Below, piece by piece: positions 47,101-64,000 of a stretch of DNA of 64,000 bases. A program made the translations under genes and the position numbers. The notes beneath the pieces are model-generated. The model searched no databases and was not told where the DNA came from. It saw only the letters and a list, made by a program, of their open reading frames with translations. How positions within the stretch are numbered: the stretch's first letter is position 1; each line of letters begins with the position of its first letter. Source of the stretch: Micromonospora peucetia (GTDB taxonomy: Bacteria > Actinomycetota > Actinomycetes > Mycobacteriales > Micromonosporaceae); the NCBI RefSeq assembly GCF_900091625.1, contig NZ_FMIC01000002.1, forward strand, positions 6,200,001 through 6,264,000, given 5' to 3'.

Positions 47101-49820
47101 GTGCCGGCGAGGTACCCGGCCCAGTCGACGTGGCCGCCGGTGACGTACCGCTCGGCCACGGCGGTGAGCAGGGTGCCGGCCTCGGGGTGGCCGGCACGTA
47201 GCGTGGCGGTGAACCGGACGTCGTCGGTCGCCTCGACGCAGTCCTGCGCCATCGCGGTCAGTACGGCGTCCGGGCCGATTTCCAGGAACTGTGTCACGTC
47301 CTGCTGGTGGAGGGTCCGCACCGCGTCGGCGAACCGCACCGGCTGCCGCACATGCCGCACCCAGTAGGCGGGGTCGGTGATCTGACCGGCGTCGGCCACG
47401 GCACCGGTCACGTTCGACACGATCGGAATCTTCGGTGGCTGCCACGACAGCCCCGCCACCACCGACGCGAACTCGTCCAGCATCGGATCCATCAACCGCG
47501 AATGGAACGCGTGACTGACCGCGAGTTCCTTGACCCGCCAACCCCGCTCACGCGAGGCCGTCACCACCACCGCCACCTCACCCGCCACACCCGACACCAC
47601 CACCGACGACGGCCCGTTCACCGCCGCCACATCCACCGCCACACCCGAGAAATCGATCAGCTCGGCGACCTGCTCCTCCGGCGCACCAACCGCCGCCATC
47701 ACCCCACCGGCCGGCAGCGCCTGCATCAACCTGCCCCGCGCCGACACCAACACACACGCATCGGCCAGGGACAACATCCCCGCCACGTACGCCGCCGTCA
47801 CCTCACCGACCGAATGACCCGCCAGGAAATCCGCCCGCACACCCCACGAGGTGAGCAGCTCCCACAACGCCACCTCCACCGCGAACAACCCCGCCTGCGC
47901 GAACACCGTCTGATCCAACAAGCCGGCATCCGCAGAGCCCGGCTCGGCGAACACGATGTCCCGCAACGCACCCGGCAACAGCCCGTCGAACCGCCCACAC
48001 ACCTCGTCAAACGTCGAGGCGAAGACCGGGAACAAGTCGTACAGTTCCCGACCCATGCCGGCGCGCTGCGAACCCTGACCCGTGAACAACACCGCACGAC
48101 GACCAGCCGACACCACACCCGACACCGCCGACCGGCCCTCGGCAACCGCCGACAGGCCCGCCACCAACTCGTCCAGGTCCGAGCCCCACACCACCGCCCG
48201 GTGCTCCAACGCCGCCCGAGTCGTCGCTAACGACCACGACACGTCCGCCACCGACAGATCCGAACGATCGCGTACGAACGACGCCAACCGCGCCGCCTGA
48301 CCCGCCAGGCCCCGCTCCGAACGCCCCGACACCATCCACGGCACCGGCAACCCGACAGGCGTGCCCGCGGGCTCCGCCCGCGACGCGGCCGCCGTCGCGG
48401 TCACCGGCTCCGCCCCGACCTCAGCATCCGGCTCGGTCTCCGGCTCCGGCTGCTCCAGGATCACGTGCGCGTTGGTGCCGGAAATGCCGAACGACGACAC
48501 CCCGGCCCGACGGGCCCGCTCCACCGCCGGCCAGGCCCGCGACTGCGTCACCAACTCGACCGCACCCGACGACCAGTCCACATGCGACGACGGCGCATCC
48601 ACATGCAACGACGCCGGCACCGTCCCGTGCCGCATCGCCGAGATCATCTTGATGATCCCCGCCACCCCGGCAGCAGCCTGGGTGTGACCGATGTTCGACT
48701 TCACCGACCCCAACAACAACGGCTCGTCACGACCCTGCCCATAGGTCGCCAACAGAGCCTGCGCCTCGATCGGGTCACCCAACGTCGTACCCGTGCCGTG
48801 CGCCTCCACGACATCCACGTCCCCGACGCCCAGCCCGGCATTCGCGAGGGCCTGACGGATCACCCGCTGCTGCGACGGACCGTTCGGCGCCGTCAACCCG
48901 TTCGACGCACCGTCCTGGTTCACCGCCGTACCACGCACCACCGCGAGGACCCGACGCCCATCACGCCGCGCATCCGACAACCGCTGCACCAGCAGCACGC
49001 CCACGCCCTCGGCGAGCGCCGTGCCGTCCGCCGCGTCGGCGAACGCCCGGCACCGGGCCACGGGGGACAGGTTGCCCTGCCGGGTGAAGTCGACGAACAC
49101 CGCCGGGGTCGGCATCACGGTGACACCGCCGGCCAGCGCCAGGTCACACTCCCCCGACCGCAACGCCTGCACCGCCAGGTGCAACGCCACCAACGACGAC
49201 GAACACGCCGTGTCCACCGTCACCGCCGGCCCCTCGAACCCGAACGAGTACGACACCCGACCGGAGGCGATGCTGCCCGCGTTTCCGAGACCCAGGTAGT
49301 CCTCGACGCCCGCCGGCGGGGTCTCCGGCGGATGGGCGTACCCGCTGTGGGTCATGCCGGCGAAGACGCCGACCCGGGCGCCCTTCAGGCTGGTCGGATC
49401 GATGCCGGCCGACTCGACAGCCTCCCACGACGTCTCCAGCAGCAGCCGCTGCTGCGGGTCCATCGCCAGCGCCTCGCGCGGCGAGACCCCGAAGAGCCGG
49501 GCGTCGAACTCGGCGGCGTCGGGCACGAAGCCGCCTTCGCGGACCGAGGAGGTGCCCGGGCGGGACCGCTCCGGGTCGTAGAGCGTGTCCAGATCCCAAC
49601 CGCGGTCGTCGGGGAACGAGGCGATGGCGTCCCCACCGGCCGCGACGAGGTCCCACAACTCCTCGGCGGTCCGCACCCCGCCGGGGAACCGACAGCCGGT
49701 GCCGACGATCGCGATCGGCTGCTGTGCGTCGGCCTCGACGTCACGGAGCCTTTGCCGGGTCCGCCGCAGGTCGGCGGTGACTCTCTTCAGGTACTCCCGG
49801 AGCTTGTCTTCGGTGTCCAT
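44175..49820 (-). CDS. PKS-E: single-module type I polyketide synthase (KS-AT-DH-KR-ACP)
   Basis: An 1,881-residue single-module PKS. The ATG at 49820 begins [18 protein letters not shown], a DEBS-like docking coil; a TTG one codon earlier is less likely. Approximate domains: KS 33-450 (DTACSSS Cys near 203, EAHGTGT, KSNIGH), AT 577-860 (GHSVG, HAFH: malonyl), DH 945-1215 (His in WLAEHVVWD, Asp in [10 protein letters not shown]), KR 1437-1640 (LDD, Tyr in [10 protein letters not shown]-type), ACP near 1752 (LGFDSL), and a C-terminal docking region 1797-1881 ending in [13 protein letters not shown]. It should extend by malonate and leave a trans double bond. It is the first gene of the operon with PKS-C and is driven by the divergent promoter upstream. 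A perfect triple 21-bp repeat lies in the linker before the KR. Confidence 0.96.
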   Translation of the reverse strand: MDTEDKLREYLKRVTADLRRTRQRLRDVEADAQQPIAIVGTGCRFPGGVRTAEELWDLVAAGGDAIASFPDDRGWDLDTLYDPERSRPGTSSVREGGFVPDAAEFDARLFGVSPREALAMDPQQRLLLETSWEAVESAGIDPTSLKGARVGVFAGMTHSGYAHPPETPPAGVEDYLGLGNAGSIASGRVSYSFGFEGPAVTVDTACSSSLVALHLAVQALRSGECDLALAGGVTVMPTPAVFVDFTRQGNLSPVARCRAFADAADGTALAEGVGVLLVQRLSDARRDGRRVLAVVRGTAVNQDGASNGLTAPNGPSQQRVIRQALANAGLGVGDVDVVEAHGTGTTLGDPIEAQALLATYGQGRDEPLLLGSVKSNIGHTQAAAGVAGIIKMISAMRHGTVPASLHVDAPSSHVDWSSGAVELVTQSRAWPAVERARRAGVSSFGISGTNAHVILEQPEPETEPDAEVGAEPVTATAAASRAEPAGTPVGLPVPWMVSGRSERGLAGQAARLASFVRDRSDLSVADVSWSLATTRAALEHRAVVWGSDLDELVAGLSAVAEGRSAVSGVVSAGRRAVLFTGQGSQRAGMGRELYDLFPVFASTFDEVCGRFDGLLPGALRDIVFAEPGSADAGLLDQTVFAQAGLFAVEVALWELLTSWGVRADFLAGHSVGEVTAAYVAGMLSLADACVLVSARGRLMQALPAGGVMAAVGAPEEQVAELIDFSGVAVDVAAVNGPSSVVVSGVAGEVAVVVTASRERGWRVKELAVSHAFHSRLMDPMLDEFASVVAGLSWQPPKIPIVSNVTGAVADAGQITDPAYWVRHVRQPVRFADAVRTLHQQDVTQFLEIGPDAVLTAMAQDCVEATDDVRFTATLRAGHPEAGTLLTAVAERYVTGGHVDWAGYLAGTGAQPRTVDLPTYAFDHQRYWLNVTTGGLGAPGLGVRAVDHALLGAAVPVAGDDVRIFGTELSARTHPWLAEHVVWDSVVVPGAALVEMVLHAGAQVGCDALDELTLQAPLTLAGQGARAVQVKLGAADEEGRRPVTIHSRAAADPDGEWDRHATGVVSAAAPHPDGPDPSPWPPPAAARVPVDTVYAELSRLGVEYGPLFRGLRALWRTGDEVCAEVAVPDGTEVGGFGIHPALLDAALHVVGLLDEEPEASGVRLPFAWTGVTLSAVGATALRVRARRSGGGVTLTLTDPTGAPVARIASLVSRPVTADQVRGAGTTVDSLFDVAWQAVPSGAPTTARTVLLGAGPSGPGDLTRHGLTELAEAVGSGRLDPDLVLLPAYSDDEADPVPTGTRTRLATVLTAVQGWLADDRLADRRLVVLTRGAVPAGDTGRVTDLPGSAVWGLLRSAQAEHPDRFVLVDLDEAQRPEPDGAAGTVDLAAGTVDLAAGTVDLVARAVATGEPQLAIRGDRVLAPRLAPAALDPALGAELDPDGTVLVTGATGALGGLLARHLVAAHKVRHLLLVSRRGPDASGAAELLTELTALGAQARLVAGDVADRDCLAALLTGVPAEHPLTGVVHAAGVLDDAVISALTPERMSAVLSAKADAAWHLHELTRGRGLSMFVLFSSVAGILGGPGQGNYAAANAFLDGLAHHRHASGLAATALSWGLWAEDSGMTGGLDAAQRQRMSRNGLNPLDTAQALDLFSASLRGGRAHLVPALLDTAALRRQSDTGQLPAPLRGLVRARRRVLDVGGDAGPSFPQRLAGTPEAERGRLVEELVKAQVIEVLGYPSSTVIPSGQTFTGLGFDSLTAVELRNRLTTVTGIRLPASLIFDSPTPAALADFLLADVAPPAPASGLLTELDRLEAAFAATEPDELERLAADDETRTAVAVRLRALVTRWSDATDRLADVSQAIDDASDDELFDFIDQKFGRS
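45623..45685 (-). repeat. Three perfect 21-bp tandem repeats inside PKS-E
   Basis: The unit CCAGGTCGACCGTGCCGGCG plus one G is present three times in a row without change (45623-45643, 45644-45664, 45665-45685). It keeps the frame and encodes AAGTVDL three times, in the structural half of the KR shortly before the catalytic KR. Perfect copies suggest a recent expansion; it may vary among strains. Confidence 0.92.
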
Positions 49821-49956
49821 CAACCCAGCCCATCGCGATGCACGGCGGAGACTCGACGTATGCGACGGTACGAATGCGCAGTAGTCTCAGACGACACCTG
49901 TATCTGTCGTTCGGCTCGCTCGGCCGATAGCCACGAGGATCCCCATCTGCGGGGAG

Positions 49957-49992
49957 AAGTTATTGGGTGTACGCGAGCGCGGACAACCCCTA
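49957..49992 (-). promoter_or_regulatory. Candidate promoter of the PKS-E/PKS-C operon
   Basis: On the minus strand TAGGGGT (49986-49992) overlaps by one base a -35-like TTGTCC (49981-49986). After 18 bases comes TAACTT (49957-49962) as -10. Transcription would begin about 130 bases before the PKS-E ATG. The box is the left half of an inverted repeat shared with the thioesterase promoter. Confidence 0.65.
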
Positions 49993-50017
49993 ACCAGGCA
50001 ACGGGCCAGCTAGGGGT
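49986..50017. promoter_or_regulatory. Shared palindromic operator between PKS-E and the thioesterase
   Basis: ACCCCTA (49986-49992) and TAGGGGT (50011-50017) form a perfect inverted repeat with an 18-base gap, 25 bp centre to centre. Each half overlaps the -35 of one of two back-to-back promoters, so one regulator bound here could activate both directions. The regulator gene is not in the window; a LuxR/LAL-type activator is a guess from the position of the sites. Confidence 0.65.
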
Positions 50018-50045
50018 GTCCCGTCCCGACCCACCGCACTAGCGT
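50011..50045 (+). promoter_or_regulatory. Candidate promoter of the type II thioesterase
   Basis: TAGGGGT (50011-50017) overlaps by one base a -35-like TGTCCC (50017-50022). After 17 bases comes TAGCGT (50040-50045) as -10. The leader to the ATG at 50108 would be about 56 bases. It mirrors the PKS-E promoter on the other strand. Confidence 0.6.
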
Positions 50046-50107
50046 CGCCTCGACCGGGTCTGAGTCGATCCGGTCGCGAACCGCAGCCGCCGGAAGGACC
50101 GCCAAGG

Positions 50108-50869
50108 ATGACCACGCCAGATACCGACAACGGCTTGTGGGTGCGACGCTTCCACCCGGCGCCGGGCGGCGCCAGGCGGTTGGTGTGCCTGCCCCACGCC
50201 GGCGGGTCCGCCAGCTTCTACTTTCCCGTCTCCCGCAGCCTCTCCCCCGGTGTGGAGGTGCTGTCGATCCAGTATCCGGGCCGGCAGGATCGGCGTCACG
50301 AGAAGTGCATCGGGGACGTCCACCAGCTCGCGCGGGAGGTCTTCACCGTGCTGCGGCCCTGGCTGGGCGAGCCGGTGGCCATCTTCGGGCACAGCATGGG
50401 GGCCAGCGTCGGTTTCGAGCTCGCCCGGCTGATCGAGCAGGACGGCGGTACGGCCGCGCACCTGTTCGCGTCCGGCCGTCGCGCGCCGTCCCAGGCGCGG
50501 CACGAGACGGTGCACCTGCTCGACGACGAGGGCCTGCTGGCCGACGTCCGGAAGCTGAGCGGCACCAACTCGGCCGTCCTCGGGGACCCGGAGATGCTGC
50601 GAGCCGCGTTGCCGGCGATCCGCAGTGACTACCGGGCCGCGGAGACCTACGCCTACCGGCCGGGCCCGCCGCTGAACTGCCCGATCACCGTCTTCACCGG
50701 CGACGCCGACCCGAAGACGACCGTCGAGGAGGCCCGGGCCTGGTCGACCCACACCACCGGGCCGTTCGACCTGAAGGTCTATCCGGGCGGGCACTTCTTC
50801 CTGGCCGAGCACCAGCCGGCGGTCCTGCGGGCAATCTCGACCGCGCTGAGCGCGGCACCGGCCGTCTGA
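50108..50869 (+). CDS. Type II thioesterase (alpha/beta hydrolase), PKS editing enzyme
   Basis: A 253-residue stand-alone thioesterase of the GrsT/RifR/TylO family. Such enzymes hydrolyse stalled or mis-primed acyl groups from carrier proteins and so keep the PKS running. The alpha/beta-hydrolase catalytic residues are visible: Ser96 in GHSMGAS, an Asp in TGDADPKT (D199 or D201) and His229 in GGHFF; the family's N-terminal PHAGGSASFY motif is at 29-38. Length is normal for the family. The start has a GGAAGGA about nine bases upstream. It is the only plus-strand gene in the window, diverges from PKS-E through a shared operator, and converges on the methyltransferase with a hairpin between them. 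Confidence 0.95.
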   Translation: MTTPDTDNGLWVRRFHPAPGGARRLVCLPHAGGSASFYFPVSRSLSPGVEVLSIQYPGRQDRRHEKCIGDVHQLAREVFTVLRPWLGEPVAIFGHSMGASVGFELARLIEQDGGTAAHLFASGRRAPSQARHETVHLLDDEGLLADVRKLSGTNSAVLGDPEMLRAALPAIRSDYRAAETYAYRPGPPLNCPITVFTGDADPKTTVEEARAWSTHTTGPFDLKVYPGGHFFLAEHQPAVLRAISTALSAAPAV

Positions 50870-50877
50870 TCCACCGG

Positions 50878-50924
50878 CGAGGGGCCCGTCCTCCGGTTGC
50901 CACAACCGGACGGCGGGCCCCTCG
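50878..50924. terminator. Bidirectional hairpin terminator between thioesterase and methyltransferase
   Basis: A 47-base inverted repeat starts nine bases past the thioesterase stop and ends 13 bases before the methyltransferase stop. Outer arms CGAGGGGCCCG / CGGGCCCCTCG and inner arms CCGGTTG / CAACCGG pair perfectly around a three-base loop, with only one mismatch and one wobble in the middle. It can serve both converging genes. Confidence 0.85.
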
Positions 50925-50937
50925 TCGGTGCGGGTTG

Positions 50938-51825
50938 TCACCGCTTGTGGCCGACCGCGATCACGTAGTCGAGCTGCGCCAGCTCGCGCTTCATCAGGTC
51001 CTGGTTCTTCCAGTGCGAGGCCATGCTCTTGCGTACGGCGGGCTTGACGGCGGCGCGGAACTCGGGGTCGTTGGTCCGGTCAGCCATGTACGCCCGCCAG
51101 CCCTCCCAGGTCTGGTCCTTGATCGACTGGACCTCCGGGTTGTCGAAGCCGGCTTCGGCGAGCTGCTGCCGGTACGTCTCCCGGTCGTGCCAGTTCTCCT
51201 TGGGGATGCTGAACTTGACGAAGCTCAGCGGGCCGGACTGGATGGCGGCCCGGACAACGTCGGCGCTGACCGGGATGATGTCCGCCGTGGCCAGCACGCC
51301 ACCCGGGCGCAGCACCCGCAGCGCCTCGGCGAAGAACGCGCTGCGCGGGTAGAAGTGGAAGGCGGATTCCAGCGCCACGACCCGGTCGAAGGTGTTGTCC
51401 TCGAAGGGCAGTTCGGTGGCGCTGCCCAGCCGGAAGTCGGTCCGGTCCGCGAGTCCCTCCTCCTGCGCCCGGCGCTGCGCCGCCTCGACGTGGTGCGGGG
51501 TGATGTTCAGTCCGTGCACCTTGCCGACCCGGCGGTCGCGCAGCCAGGTGAAGTCCTGGTCGGCGTAGCCGAAGCCGACGTCGAGGACGGTGTCGTCGGG
51601 CTTGAGCCCGGCGGCGTCGGCCAGCTTGTCGGCCAGCGCCTCGGCCGCCGTGTCGAGGTCGGTCGCCCCGTCGGCCCAGTAGCCGACGTTCATGTAGTGG
51701 GTACGGCGGGCCGCGAACTCCACGTCGGGCGACTGGATCTCGTAGAAGCGCCGGACCCGGGTGACGGGGTCGGCGGTGAAGACCGTGCGGATCGCCCGGC
51801 CGGCGATCTTCAGGTTGTCGAACAT
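50938..51825 (-). CDS. SAM-dependent class I methyltransferase, probable O-methyltransferase tailoring enzyme
   Basis: A 295-residue class I methyltransferase. S-adenosylmethionine-binding motif I is VLDVGFGYAD (80-89), an acidic post-I region follows, FDRVVALESAFHFYP is at 146-160 and LRPGGVL at 172-178. The N-terminal region with MNVGYWADG resembles the EryG-like family of antibiotic O-methyltransferases; C- or N-methylation is not ruled out. The ATG at 51825 has GGAAGGA seven bases upstream; the longer frame to 51906 overlaps the monooxygenase end and has no domain content. It lies 31 bp after the monooxygenase and is the last gene of the PKS-D operon before the terminator. I infer that it methylates a hydroxyl of the polyketide, perhaps the one its neighbour introduces. 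Confidence 0.9.
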   Translation of the reverse strand: MFDNLKIAGRAIRTVFTADPVTRVRRFYEIQSPDVEFAARRTHYMNVGYWADGATDLDTAAEALADKLADAAGLKPDDTVLDVGFGYADQDFTWLRDRRVGKVHGLNITPHHVEAAQRRAQEEGLADRTDFRLGSATELPFEDNTFDRVVALESAFHFYPRSAFFAEALRVLRPGGVLATADIIPVSADVVRAAIQSGPLSFVKFSIPKENWHDRETYRQQLAEAGFDNPEVQSIKDQTWEGWRAYMADRTNDPEFRAAVKPAVRKSMASHWKNQDLMKRELAQLDYVIAVGHKR

Positions 51826-51856
51826 GAGGTGTTCCTTCCGGTGGGTGGTCTGTTGA

Positions 51857-53449
51857 TCAGCCGCGCCGGACCTGCCGACGCAGGTCCTCGACGAGCGCGG
51901 GCACACCGGCCGGGTCGGCCGCCGTACCGAAGACGTAGAAGTCCGGCCGGACGAGCACCGCCACGGCGTCGTACCGCTTGAGGTGGGTCAGGTAGACGTC
52001 GTCGAGGTCGAACGCGGTAAGCGCGGCGCCGGACCCGGGGGCGGGGGCACCGGCGGGAGCCATCCGGACGACCCGGGTGTCGATGGAGTCCAGGAAGGCC
52101 CGGTCATCCGCGTCGAGCAGCCCATCGGGGTCCTCGGCGCAGATCAGGGCGAAGCCGGTCCCGACGACCTCGTCGAAGAGCCCGGCGCGACCGTCGACCT
52201 CGACCCGTCCCTGCGGCATCGGTACGCCGGCGCCGGCGGCGAGGGGGTCGGCGTCGGGGGCGTCGGCCGTACGGCTGTGCAGGATCCCGCCGGCCAGGGG
52301 CTCCAACAGTGAGCGGGTGCGGACCCGGGTGGTCCGACGACGCAGTTCGGCGAGCATGGCGGCGTCCCTGCCGGCCGCGGCGGTGCGGTCGGTCTCGCAG
52401 ATGACCGTGCCCGAGTCGATCGACATCCGGATGGCGTGCTGCACGTGCGCGCAGCGCTCGTCCTGGTAGGTGTCCAGCAGGGCCTCGTCGGCGAGGCCGC
52501 GGTGCACCAGGTCGAGTTTCCAGGCGAGGTTGAGCGCGTCCCGGAAGCCGGAACTCATCCCCTGCCCCATGAACGGCGGCATCACGTGCGCCGCGTCACC
52601 GGCGATCAGGATCCGGCCGGAGCGCCAGCGGTCGGCCGAGCACGCCTGGGTGGTGTAGACGCCGTACCGCTCCAGGGTCGCGTTCTCGGGTGTGATGTCG
52701 AAGAGGCCGAGCAGCCGCCAGGCGCTCTCGACGCTCTCGAACTCCTCCCGGCTCTCCCCCGGCACCCGCATGAACTCCCACCGCCGGTGCCCCGGGCCGG
52801 CCGACACGGCGGTGCGTGGCCGGGCCGGGTCGCAGACCTGGAGGTTGTTCGGCTTGAACTCGCGGGTCTCGTGCGGCACCACGTCGCAGACCAGCCAGTC
52901 GTACGTGAAGCCGAGGTCGGTGACGTCGCTGCCCAGGTGTTCCCGGACGAAGCTGTTGGCCCCGTCGCATCCCACCACCCAGCGGGCCGCGCGGACCTCC
53001 TCGCCCGCCGGCCCGGCGATGGTGACCTCGACCCGGTCGTCGTGCTCGGCCAGGGCGGTCACCTGGTGCGGGCGCAGCACCGTGACGCCCGGCAGTTCCG
53101 TTGCCCGCTCGGCGAGCAGCGCCTCCAGGCCGGGCTGGTGGAAGGAGACCGAGTCGGGCCAGCCCATCGGGCCGTCGCCGGTCACCTTGACGTGCAGCAG
53201 GGTCCGGCCGAAGCCGTTCTTGAAGGTGTACTCCCCCGACGACTCCACCACCGGGCCGAGACGGTCGGCGACCCCGGCGGCGGCCAGGATGCGGCTCGCC
53301 TCACCGTCGTACGAAACGGCACGCGGGAAGTTGTACGGGGTGGCCCACCGCTCGACCGCGGTGACGGTGAGGCCTCGCTGCGCCAGCAGGATCGTGAGCA
53401 TCTCACCGACCGGGCCGTAGCCCACGATCAGGACGTCGGTCATCAGCAT
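51857..53449 (-). CDS. FAD-dependent monooxygenase (PheA/TfdB/MhpA-like group A flavoprotein hydroxylase)
   Basis: A 530-residue flavoprotein hydroxylase. The FAD/NAD(P)H motifs are intact: GYGPVG near the N-terminus (10-15), the DG motif in VVGCDGANS (158-166), and GDAAHVMPPFMGQGM (284-298) that contacts the FAD ribityl. A C-terminal thioredoxin-like extension ending in DAVAVLVRPDFYVFG is typical of the phenol hydroxylase/MhpA branch, which also holds antibiotic oxygenases such as rifamycin monooxygenase relatives. I chose ATG 53449 because GAGGA precedes it by ten bases; GTG 53482 and ATG 53443 are alternatives. It follows PKS-D by 79 bp and precedes the methyltransferase by 31 bp. It may hydroxylate or oxidatively rearrange the polyketide; the substrate cannot be told. 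A Baeyer-Villiger role is possible but not indicated. Confidence 0.92.
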   Translation of the reverse strand: MLMTDVLIVGYGPVGEMLTILLAQRGLTVTAVERWATPYNFPRAVSYDGEASRILAAAGVADRLGPVVESSGEYTFKNGFGRTLLHVKVTGDGPMGWPDSVSFHQPGLEALLAERATELPGVTVLRPHQVTALAEHDDRVEVTIAGPAGEEVRAARWVVGCDGANSFVREHLGSDVTDLGFTYDWLVCDVVPHETREFKPNNLQVCDPARPRTAVSAGPGHRRWEFMRVPGESREEFESVESAWRLLGLFDITPENATLERYGVYTTQACSADRWRSGRILIAGDAAHVMPPFMGQGMSSGFRDALNLAWKLDLVHRGLADEALLDTYQDERCAHVQHAIRMSIDSGTVICETDRTAAAGRDAAMLAELRRRTTRVRTRSLLEPLAGGILHSRTADAPDADPLAAGAGVPMPQGRVEVDGRAGLFDEVVGTGFALICAEDPDGLLDADDRAFLDSIDTRVVRMAPAGAPAPGSGAALTAFDLDDVYLTHLKRYDAVAVLVRPDFYVFGTAADPAGVPALVEDLRRQVRRG

Positions 53450-53528
53450 CGGTATCGGTTCCTCGCGGAGTCGGTCGGACACGTTGTCGAAGGGACGGCT
53501 CCCGCTGTCCGGGGCGGCCGTAGGGCCA

Positions 53529-64000
<10,472 letters not shown>

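Noticed and set aside
49821..49985. Small ORFs or a riboswitch in the PKS-E leader
   Set aside because: No start with a ribosome site and no conserved stem arrangement was evident; only promoter-like elements could be supported.

Overview
The window is the interior of a large modular type I polyketide synthase (PKS) gene cluster from a high-GC actinomycete. The evidence is very high GC with G/C-ended codons, giant multimodular PKS genes of the DEBS/pikromycin type, and actinobacterial tailoring genes. The genus cannot be read from the sequence; a Micromonospora-like or Streptomyces-like host is only a guess. About 94% of the bases belong to five PKS genes, all on the minus strand, so the pathway reads from right to left. 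Both ends of the window cut a PKS gene.

Layout from right to left (5' to 3' of the cluster). (1) PKS-D (>64000..53529) holds the end of one KS, a module with a degenerate dehydratase, and a fully reducing methylmalonyl module. It is followed closely by an FAD-dependent aromatic-type monooxygenase (51857..53449) and an O-methyltransferase-like gene (50938..51825). (2) A strong bidirectional hairpin terminator at 50878..50924 separates this operon from a converging plus-strand type II thioesterase (50108..50869). (3) A divergent promoter region (49821..50107) drives the thioesterase to the right and PKS-E (44175..49820, one KS-AT-DH-KR-ACP module) plus PKS-C (24761..44131, four modules) to the left. 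(4) A hairpin after PKS-C is followed by a calcineurin-like metallophosphoesterase (23692..24552) with its own promoter. (5) PKS-B (685..23365, four modules, about 7,560 aa) has its own promoter. As sequenced it is broken into three frames by two one-base deletions in homopolymers. (6) PKS-F (<1..658) starts 26 bp after PKS-B and leaves the window in its first KS.

Predicted assembly line. If used in gene order D>E>C>B>F, the modules would install: beta-hydroxyl (malonate; DH dead), saturated alpha-methyl unit (methylmalonate), alkene, alkene, hydroxyl (B-type KR), hydroxyl (A-type KR), hydroxyl (A-type KR), saturated CH2 unit (malonate), saturated alpha-methyl unit (methylmalonate), alkene, hydroxyl (A-type KR), then PKS-F. 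This suggests a mostly malonate-derived macrolide-like chain with a diene, a 1,3-polyol stretch and two methyl branches. The monooxygenase and methyltransferase would hydroxylate and methylate it, and the type II thioesterase would clear stalled modules. Docking ends fit this order: D, E, C and B join through DEBS-like ends, while B to F uses a different, PikAIV-like pair.

The least expected signal is regulatory. Four promoter-like sites in three intergenic regions share a TAGGGGT box that overlaps the -35 hexamer by one base, with a 17-18 bp spacer to a TANNNT -10. This looks like the operator of one cluster activator (possibly LuxR/LAL type) encoded outside the window. The other notable signals are the duplicated KR block of about 1 kb in PKS-C with foreign-looking codon use, the frameshifts in PKS-B, and the phosphoesterase embedded among the PKS genes. 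No loading module, terminal thioesterase domain, regulator, exporter or resistance gene is present, so the cluster extends beyond both ends.
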